Shown here one piece after another: positions 1 to 4,509 of a DNA stretch of 11,220 bases; position 1 is the first letter of the stretch; each line of letters opens with the position of its first letter. The notes beneath the pieces are model-generated. The model was not told the DNA's origin and searched no databases. It saw nothing but the letters and a program-made list of their open reading frames with translations. Both the position numbers and the translations under genes were made by a program. This DNA comes from an uncultured Actinomycetes bacterium (GTDB taxonomy: Bacteria > Actinomycetota > Thermoleophilia > Solirubrobacterales > 70-9). The stretch spans positions 1 through 11,220 of the forward strand of contig CALCIA010000141.1 of NCBI GenBank assembly GCA_937907435.1, read 5' to 3'.

Positions 1-31
1 GAGGCGTCACAGGGACGTGAGGAAGTCGGAC

Positions 32-142
32 TTACGTGACGATCGCGTCGGAGAGTCTCCACACCTCGGCCCGATCCGTGATGAAGATGCCGGGAACGTC
101 ACATTTCGAGGCCTCTGAGAGGGCTATTTCGGGCCGAAACAT
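32..142 (-). CDS. Possible short ORF, 36 aa, unknown
   Basis: I do not recognise this frame. It reads from an ATG at 142-140 to a TAA at 34-32. It is open back to an in-frame stop at 178-176, which lies inside the 52-bp palindrome. The translation has a normal amino-acid mix and ends in a stretch resembling a real protein C-terminus (IFITDRAEVWRLSDAIVT), unlike the proline/arginine-rich shadows nearby. There is only a weak GGAA ahead of the ATG. It lies in the same orientation as the TetR gene, about 380 bases downstream of it. It could be a tiny gene, the 3' remnant of an older gene broken near the palindrome, or chance. A competing plus-strand frame is open from the left edge to 118; I could not choose between them on sequence alone. 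Confidence 0.2.
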   Translation of the reverse strand: MFRPEIALSEASKCDVPGIFITDRAEVWRLSDAIVT

Positions 143-152
143 GGGTTCCGGA

Positions 153-204
153 ACGCGCTGCGTGGATTCACCTTGCTATAGCACGGTCAATCCACGCGGC
201 GCGT
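153..204. repeat. 52-bp near-perfect palindrome
   Basis: The 26 bases 153-178 are complementary to 179-204 at 23 of 26 positions. The only mismatches are the symmetric pairs 159/198, 169/188 and 173/184. The centre is the perfect 10-bp palindrome TGCTATAGCA (174-183), the middle arms are GCGTGGATT (160-168) and AATCCACGC (189-197), and the outer arms are ACGCGC and GCGCGT. It is far longer than a usual repressor operator. Plausible roles are a REP-like palindromic element, a large hairpin in RNA, or a dimeric recombinase or regulator site. I see no second copy in this window. Confidence 0.75.
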
Positions 205-339
205 CAGTTGGTGTTGTGCAACACGGGAGAAAGACCTGCGTTCTCGACATATCTGTGACGTCGTCGGACATCCGCGACGGTCCCGTCGCACTCCCGTGCC
301 CCTCCCGCGAGGGTCCCTCAACGCCTTTCATACCCGCCA

Positions 340-379
340 CTCTCGCCACGGCCACAGCCTGCCCGGGCCGTGGCGAGAG
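340..379. terminator. Hairpin, possible U-less terminator of TetR transcript
   Basis: A 14-bp perfect GC-rich stem (340-353 with 366-379) and a 12-base loop lie downstream of the minus-strand TetR gene. The same hairpin lies after the last gene of the plus-strand operon. Being placed 3' of two separate transcription units supports a role in ending or stabilising transcripts, but there is no T-run on either strand next to the stem, so the terminator call is tentative. Confidence 0.35.
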
Positions 380-427
380 GGGCGCGTCCCTTCCCCCGGG
401 CGGCAGCTTGCGGGTCCCCGTCCCTCC
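340..427 (-). repeat. Left copy of flanking repeat with strong hairpin
   Basis: Bases 340-390 are an exact reverse complement of 11168-11218 (51 bases). Similarity continues with small indels and substitutions to 427, opposite about 11101. Inside, CTCTCGCCACGGCC (340-353) pairs perfectly with 366-379 around a 12-base loop. The copy lies about 95 bases beyond the stop codon of the TetR gene, in the orientation that a TetR transcript would read. No U-tract follows, so it is not a classical intrinsic terminator. It may be a dispersed 3'-end element that folds in RNA and blocks read-through. Confidence 0.8.
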
Positions 428-446
428 ACCGCCCCGCCCCACTGGC

Positions 447-485
447 GTTCGCACTTTTGGGCCCTATCCGGTCATTTCTGCGAAC
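447..485. repeat. Inverted repeat GTTCGCA / TGCGAAC
   Basis: The perfect 7-base arms GTTCGCA (447-453) and TGCGAAC (479-485) flank a 25-base centre that is less GC-rich than its surroundings. It lies 35 bases beyond the TetR stop codon, between that gene and the hairpin repeat. It could be a weak RNA hairpin in the TetR 3' region or a protein-binding site. I have no family match. Confidence 0.35.
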
Positions 486-519
486 TCGCCTGGGGGCCTC
501 CCTTCCCGGGTGGCTCGTA

Positions 520-1107
520 CTAGCCCGAGAGCGCCGCCCTGATCACCACCTTGAACTCGTAGGACACCCGCCCCAGATCCTCACCGCGGACCAGGGCTCG
601 CACCAGGGTCTGGTGCAGGCCGCTGACCAGCATGTAGGCGCGCTCGATCGAGATCGGTGCGACTTGTGGGTCGTGTGCGGCGTCCGCCTCCACTACGGAG
701 ACGATCAGCTCGGCGTAGCGCTCGAAACCTTGGCGCTGCGCCAGCACGGTGCGCTCGCCGAGGGCCGGGCTGGCGAAGGTCGACATCAGGGCGGGGTCGC
801 CGGTGACCAGGCCGAGATAGGTGTCGATCGCCTGCTCGATCTGCGTCGCCAGGGGCGCGTCGCGGTCGATCGCGCGGTCGACCTCGTCGAGGAAGGCGTC
901 GGCGAGGGACGTCATCAACTCGACGAAGCAGGCTTCCTTGTCCTCGAAGTGGTTGTAGAAGGTGCGCCGCGAGGCGTGCGCGTGACGGACGATGTCGGAG
1001 ACCTGCGTCCCCGCCAGGCCTTTCTCACGGATCGAGGCCGCGAGCCCCTCCATCAGCCGCGCGTGCTGCGCCTCGCGCGCCGCGTCGGTCTCGGTCTTCG
1101 TCGCCAC
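520..1107 (-). CDS. TetR/AcrR-family transcriptional regulator
   Basis: This 195-residue protein has the usual length and layout of a TetR-family repressor. An N-terminal helix-turn-helix spans about residues 34-61, with the family pattern TQVSDIVRHAHASRRTFYNHF followed by the typical FEDKEACF. An all-helical ligand-binding and dimerisation domain of about 130 residues follows. Such proteins bind a palindromic operator as dimers and release it on binding a small ligand; the ligand here cannot be predicted. The start is a GTG at 1107-1105 without an obvious Shine-Dalgarno sequence; an ATG-coded Met at residue 19 is a less likely alternative because it would trim the first helix. The gene is transcribed divergently from the polysaccharide operon, the classical arrangement for a local repressor that also controls itself. 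Local control of the operon is therefore likely but inferred. Confidence 0.9.
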   Translation of the reverse strand: MATKTETDAAREAQHARLMEGLAASIREKGLAGTQVSDIVRHAHASRRTFYNHFEDKEACFVELMTSLADAFLDEVDRAIDRDAPLATQIEQAIDTYLGLVTGDPALMSTFASPALGERTVLAQRQGFERYAELIVSVVEADAAHDPQVAPISIERAYMLVSGLHQTLVRALVRGEDLGRVSYEFKVVIRAALSG

Positions 1108-1210
1108 ACGCCAACGCTACCCGCCCGGGTGCGCGCGCCCGGGCGCCGCGGTGCCTGAGAGGCCGATTAGAGGCCACCCCCCGGCTCGGGGGAATACCGA
1201 ATTTTCACAG

Positions 1211-1235
1211 CGACACGTGTAGGGCAGGCGTGTCG
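1211..1235. promoter_or_regulatory. Candidate TetR-family operator
   Basis: The perfect arms CGACACG (1211-1217) and CGTGTCG (1229-1235) are separated by 11 bases. The 25-base span and two-fold symmetry match the size of many TetR-family operators. It lies in the only regulatory gap between the TetR gene and the operon. The assignment rests on symmetry and position only. Confidence 0.35.
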
Positions 1236-1333
1236 GGGTAGACAGGGCGCTCGCCACGACGGCGGTCGCACCTGGGAGCCCGGCTCGGCTCCCCGACGCC
1301 CTGCAGGCAATCGCACGACCACACCCCACTCGG

Positions 1334-1341
1334 AAGGAGGT
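1334..1341 (+). promoter_or_regulatory. Strong Shine-Dalgarno of first operon gene
   Basis: AAGGAGGT is a full match to the anti-Shine-Dalgarno end of 16S rRNA and ends 4 bases before the ATG at 1346. It fixes that start and suggests strong translation at the head of the coupled operon. Confidence 0.85.
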
Positions 1342-1345
1342 CCGC

Positions 1346-2140
1346 ATGCGCGTCGACATCGTCATCCCAGCCCACAACGAGGAGGACCGCATCGGCCCGA
1401 TGCTCGACGCCTACCTGACCCGCTGCGGCGGGCCGGGGATGCGCTTCCTGGTCGCCCTCGACCGCTGCACCGACCGCACCGCCGAGGTCGTCGCGGCGCG
1501 GGCCGCGCGCGATCCGCGGGTGGTCACCGTCGATTATCCGAAGCTCGGCAAGGGCGGCGTCCTGATGGAGACCTTCCGCCGCTGTGACGCGGACCTGGTC
1601 GGGTTCGTCGACGCCGACGGGGCGACGCCGCCGAGCGAGATGCTGCGGCTGATCGACGCGACCCGCGACCGCGACGGCGCGATCGCCAGCCGCCGCCATC
1701 CCGCCTCGGTGCTGCCCGCGCGGCGCGGGCTGGCGCGCGAGGTGACCAGCGCCGGCTTCGCCTTCTGGGTGCGGCGCCTCTTCCGGCTCCCCTACGCGGA
1801 CACCCAGTGCGGCGCCAAGGTGTTCCGCCGCGAGGCGATGGAGCGGATGCTGCCGCTGCTGACCTCGCGCGACTTCCTGCTGGACGTCGACCTGCTGCTG
1901 GTCGCGCGGCGGCTCGGCTACCGGATCGAGACCGTCCCGACGATCTGGATCGACCGCGAGGGCTCGCGCCTGCGGGCCGCGGCCGACGCCAAGAAGATGG
2001 CCGCCTCGACGCTGCGCCTGTGGCTGCACCACCGCGTGATCCCGGTCGAGACGGAGGGGGAGCGGGACCCGAGCGCGGCGGCGGCGTCGCTCGCCGAGGA
2101 GCCCGACACGCAGGAAGAGGACCGTCGTGCCGCGGCCTGA
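1346..2140 (+). CDS. GT2 glycosyltransferase, DPM1/ALG5-like
   Basis: This 264-residue soluble GT-A fold glycosyltransferase resembles polyprenyl/dolichyl-phosphate sugar synthases. Visible motifs are the N-terminal IVIPAHNEE (residues 5-13), Asp39 in LDRCTDRT, a GKGG segment (68-71), the metal-binding DAD at 89-91, the ALG5/DPM-type DTQCGAKVF (152-160), and the acid-rich FLLDVDLLL (177-185) before a GYRI-type strand. Enzymes of this group move a sugar from UDP or GDP to polyprenyl phosphate on the inner membrane face. There is no transmembrane segment, and the last ~35 residues are a low-complexity Ala/Glu tail. It is the first gene of the operon, and its lipid-linked product would be the natural donor for the GT39-like domain four genes into the run. 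The sugar is unknown. A plain EPS glycosyltransferase is the alternative. Confidence 0.88.
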   Translation: MRVDIVIPAHNEEDRIGPMLDAYLTRCGGPGMRFLVALDRCTDRTAEVVAARAARDPRVVTVDYPKLGKGGVLMETFRRCDADLVGFVDADGATPPSEMLRLIDATRDRDGAIASRRHPASVLPARRGLAREVTSAGFAFWVRRLFRLPYADTQCGAKVFRREAMERMLPLLTSRDFLLDVDLLLVARRLGYRIETVPTIWIDREGSRLRAAADAKKMAASTLRLWLHHRVIPVETEGERDPSAAAASLAEEPDTQEEDRRAAA

Positions 2141-3365
2141 CGTCGCCCTCATCAGCCCCTACCCGCCCGCGGGCAGCCGGCATGCCGGGCGCAGCGGCGT
2201 CGCCTCCTACGCGGGCAACCTCGCCCACGCGCTCGGCGAGCACGGGCTGCGGGTGACGGTGGTCGCGCCGACCGAGCCCGACCTCCCCGCGGCGCGGGAA
2301 CGCGACGGCCCGGTCACGGTCGAGCGCCGCTTCAGCCGCGGCCCGCGCGCCGTCCCGACCGCCGCCCGGCTGGCGCTGGCGACCGGCGCCCCCGTCGTCC
2401 ACATGCAGCACGAGCTCTTCCTCTACGGCGGCGTCGGCGCGATGCCCGGCCTCCTCCCCGGCCTCGGCATGCTGCGCGCCGCCGGGGTGGGACCGGTCGT
2501 CACCATGCACCACGCGATCGACCCGGCCGGGATCGACGCCGAGTTCGCCCGCATGCACCAGGTGCGGGCGCCGCGGCACGCGGTCCGGGCCGGGCTCGCG
2601 AGCGTGCAGGCGACGATCGGGCGGCTCGCCCGGCGGGTGATCGTCCACGAGCCCGCCTTCGCCCCGCTGGTCCGCGACGCGACCGTCGTCCCCCACGGCG
2701 TCGAGGGCGTCGCGCCCGCCACCTCCCCCACCGGCGCCCCCACCAGCGCCCCCGCGGCCGGCGCACCCGGCGCCGCGTCCCCCACCAGCTCCGCCGCCGA
2801 CGGCGAGGCCGAAAGCGAGGACGACTTACGCCTGACGCTGCTCTGCTTCGGCTTCCTCGCTCCATATAAGGGGCTGGAGCTGGCGCTGGAGGCGGCGTCG
2901 CTGGCGCGCGAGGACGTGCGCCTGCTGGTCGTCGGCGGCGAGCACCCGCGCTTCGCCGAGGCGGGCGAGCCGTTCGGCGCGGCGCTGCGCGAGCGCTGGC
3001 CAGGCATCGCCGAGTTCGCCGGCTACGTCCCCGACACCGAGCTGCCGCGTTGGTTCGCGCGCGCCGACCTCGCCCTCTTCCTCTACCGCCGCCCGTTCGC
3101 GACCAGCGGCGCGCTCGCCCTCGCCGTCGCGCACGGGCTGCCGGCGCTGCTCTCGCCGACGCTCGCCGAGCTGATGGGCGGCGCGCCGGAGCTGGTCGCC
3201 CCGACCGCGGCGCCCGCCCTGGCCGCGCGGCTGCGCGCGCTGGCCGGGGACCGCGCCGCGCTCGAGCCCCTGCGGCGGCGCTCGGCCGACCTCGTCGCCG
3301 ACCGCTCCTGGGAGTCGGTCGCCGGCCGCCACGCGGAGATCTACGGCGAGGTGAGCCGTGCCTAG
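2127..3365 (+). CDS. GT4-family glycosyltransferase
   Basis: This 412-residue GT-B fold enzyme probably transfers a sugar from a nucleotide sugar to a lipid-linked or glycan acceptor on the cytoplasmic side. The N-terminal Rossmann domain has the glycine-rich acceptor loop GRSGVASYAGNLAHAL (21-36) and the MQHE segment at 93-96. VVPHGVE (187-193) marks the end of that domain. The C-terminal domain starts at LTLLCFGFLAPYKGLE (236-251), and the donor site carries FATSGALALAVAHGLP (324-339). The start is GTG at 2127, with AGGAAG at 2112-2117, overlapping the previous gene by 14 bases. An odd feature is a low-complexity linker of about 35 residues (198-232) rich in Pro, Ala, Ser and Thr and ending in an acidic run, inserted exactly between the two domains. 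Family assignment is firm; donor and acceptor are unknown. Confidence 0.92.
   Translation: MPRPDVALISPYPPAGSRHAGRSGVASYAGNLAHALGEHGLRVTVVAPTEPDLPAARERDGPVTVERRFSRGPRAVPTAARLALATGAPVVHMQHELFLYGGVGAMPGLLPGLGMLRAAGVGPVVTMHHAIDPAGIDAEFARMHQVRAPRHAVRAGLASVQATIGRLARRVIVHEPAFAPLVRDATVVPHGVEGVAPATSPTGAPTSAPAAGAPGAASPTSSAADGEAESEDDLRLTLLCFGFLAPYKGLELALEAASLAREDVRLLVVGGEHPRFAEAGEPFGAALRERWPGIAEFAGYVPDTELPRWFARADLALFLYRRPFATSGALALAVAHGLPALLSPTLAELMGGAPELVAPTAAPALAARLRALAGDRAALEPLRRRSADLVADRSWESVAGRHAEIYGEVSRA
2725..2753 (+). repeat. 12-bp C-rich tandem repeat in GT4 linker
   Basis: CCCCC tracts recur with a 12-base period at 2725, 2737 and 2749; the first two units differ at one base (CCCCCACCGGCG, CCCCCACCAGCG). 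A further CCCCCACCAGC occurs at 2779. The repeat encodes the Pro/Ala/Ser/Thr linker between the two domains of the GT4 enzyme. It looks like in-frame repeat expansion at a tolerant site. The minus strand has regularly spaced G5 tracts that could form a quadruplex. Confidence 0.6.
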
Positions 3366-4509
3366 CGCCCTGCTCGCCGGACACTTCGGTCCCACCGACG
3401 CGGGCGAGACCGCGACCCTCGGCGCCTTCCGCCGGGCGCTGCCGGAGTGGACCCCGGTCCTCGCCTCGAGCGACCCGGCGGCGACCCGCGCCGCCCACGG
3501 CTGCCGCACCGTCGACGCCCGCCGCCCGCTCGCCGTGGTGCGGGCCGCCGCGCGCGCCGACGCCTCCGTGCTCGCCGGCTGGTCGATCGGCGAAGGCGCG
3601 GACGCGCGGCCGGGACTGCGCACCGCGGTCGCCCTGGTCGCCGCCGCGAAGCTGCGCGGCCGGCCGACGGCGCTCCTCGGCATCTCCGCCCGCGGCGGGC
3701 GCAGCGCCTTCGAAGGGCGGCTCAGCCGGCGCCTCCTCGGCGGCGCCGACCTCGTCGTGCTCCGCGACGAGCTCTCCGCCCGGCACCTCGCGGCGGCGGG
3801 CGTCGAGGGCCCCTTCCGGATCGGCACCGACCCGGCCTGGCTCGACGTCCAGGACCGCCACGCCGACGGCTCCGTCTGCAATTACCCCCTGCCAGCGGGG
3901 GTAGATGCAGACGCTCGCCGGCAGGCGCGCCCGCGCCGCGTCGTCGTCGCGATCGAGGCGCGCGGCTGCCCCGACGAGCTGATGGCGCGGCTCGGCGAGG
4001 CGCTTGCCGGGCTCGCCGCGGGCGGGGTCGAGATCGCCCTGCGACCGTGGGGGACGACGGCGGGCGAAGGTCGCGACCCCGGCCTCGTCGCCGAGCTCGC
4101 CGGGCGGATCGGCCGGCCGGTGCAGGTGCTGGAGCCGCTGCCGGACCTCGGCGCCGGGAGCGACTCGATGGCGGCGGCGGGCGCGGTGGTCGCGCTCGGG
4201 TCCCACGCCCTGATCGCCGCCGCGGCGGCGGGCGTCCCGGCGGTCGCGGTCGCCTGCGAGCCGGCGATCGCCGACCTCGCGCGCCGCCTCGACCAGCCGC
4301 TGGTCGACGCCGACGCCTCGGCGATCGCGGTCCGCGCCGCGATCGCCGCCGCGCTCGACCACGAGCCGGCGCTGCCGAACGCGGTCGAGGGCCAGATCGC
4401 CGCCGCCGAGGAGGGCTTCCGCCTGCTGCGCGTGCTGCTCTCCGAAGGCCAGAGCGACGAGGTCACCGAGCTCTCCGGACTGCCGCTGCGGCGGGGTCCG
4501 AAGCGATGA
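3358..4509 (+). CDS. Polysaccharide pyruvyl transferase-like protein
   Basis: This 383-residue protein has the layout of the polysaccharide pyruvyl transferase family (CsaB/WcaK group), which adds pyruvate ketals from phosphoenolpyruvate to sugars. Family-like segments in order are TDAGETATLGAF (13-24), corresponding to the usual GD.A.L start; AGWSIGEGAD (73-82) in place of the GGG loop; LVVLRDELSARHL (132-144); TDPAWL (157-162); the second-domain strand RRVVVAIEARG (193-203); and SHALIAAAAAGVPAVAVA (282-299), which replaces the usual RLH-containing helix and keeps the histidine. The missing Arg and altered glycine loop make it a divergent member, so activity is not assured. The start is GTG at 3358 with GAGGTGAG just ahead, overlapping the GT4 gene by 8 bases. 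A palindromic element at 3873-3913 is inserted in frame between the two domains. Confidence 0.78.
   Translation: MPSALLAGHFGPTDAGETATLGAFRRALPEWTPVLASSDPAATRAAHGCRTVDARRPLAVVRAAARADASVLAGWSIGEGADARPGLRTAVALVAAAKLRGRPTALLGISARGGRSAFEGRLSRRLLGGADLVVLRDELSARHLAAAGVEGPFRIGTDPAWLDVQDRHADGSVCNYPLPAGVDADARRQARPRRVVVAIEARGCPDELMARLGEALAGLAAGGVEIALRPWGTTAGEGRDPGLVAELAGRIGRPVQVLEPLPDLGAGSDSMAAAGAVVALGSHALIAAAAAGVPAVAVACEPAIADLARRLDQPLVDADASAIAVRAAIAAALDHEPALPNAVEGQIAAAEEGFRLLRVLLSEGQSDEVTELSGLPLRRGPKR
3873..3913. repeat. In-frame palindromic element, family B (41 bp)
   Basis: The outer arms CGTCTGCA (3873-3880) and TGCAGACG (3906-3913) and the inner arms TACCCCC (3883-3889) and GGGGGTA (3897-3903) form a 15-bp interrupted hairpin with one 2x2 internal loop and a 7-base terminal loop. 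It is translated without a stop as VCNYPLPAGVDADA (from residue 173), in the linker between the two domains of the pyruvyl transferase-like protein. Its A/T-ending codons (AAT, GTA, GAT, GCA) are unlike the surrounding gene. Sequence and size differ from the 39-bp elements in the next gene, so it is a second family. Confidence 0.75.

Larger units (their letters stand above)
1..519. other. Gene-poor region left of the regulator
   Basis: About 520 bases without a convincing gene. The first ~340 bases are less GC-rich than the rest of the window. The longest open frames here (36-542 plus, 176-454 minus) give proline, arginine and glycine-rich translations with no recognisable domain, and they run through the repeats. 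What the stretch does hold is listed separately: a weak short minus-strand frame (32-142), a 52-bp palindrome (153-204), a hairpin-bearing repeat (340-427) and an inverted repeat (447-485). A smaller palindrome with arms GTGTTG and CAACAC lies at 211-224. Another with 7-bp arms (GCGACGG, CCGTCGC) lies at 274-289. Confidence 0.6.
1108..1345. promoter_or_regulatory. Divergent intergenic region with hairpins
   Basis: This 238-base gap between the minus-strand TetR gene and the plus-strand operon must hold both promoters. No clean -35/-10 pair stands out, as is common in high-GC actinobacteria. Three inverted repeats are visible: CCCCCG/CGGGGG around a 3-base loop (1178-1192), CGACACG/CGTGTCG (1211-1235), and GGGAGCC/GGCTCCC around a 6-base loop (1274-1293). 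The last lies about 50 bases before the first operon gene and would be in its leader if transcription starts upstream. A short A/T-rich patch around 1193-1205 is the best place to look for a promoter. Confidence 0.55.

Noticed and set aside
36..542. 168-residue plus-strand open frame at the left end
   Set aside because: No domain, proline/arginine-rich second half, runs through the palindrome and hairpin repeat, and overlaps the end of the TetR gene.
1300..1307. CCTGCAGG perfect palindrome before the first operon gene
   Set aside because: Eight bases of symmetry is expected by chance in this composition and it has no second element nearby.
2859..2880. Inverted repeat GCTCCA / TGGAGC with TATAAG in the GT4 gene
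   Set aside because: Only 6-bp arms, and the bases encode the conserved GT4 segment APYKGLE, so protein coding explains it.
3447..4505. N-terminal extension of the flippase frame upstream of 4506
   Set aside because: The upstream part is an arginine-rich out-of-frame reading of the pyruvyl transferase gene. The ATG at 4506 gives a natural flippase start and an ATGA overlap.
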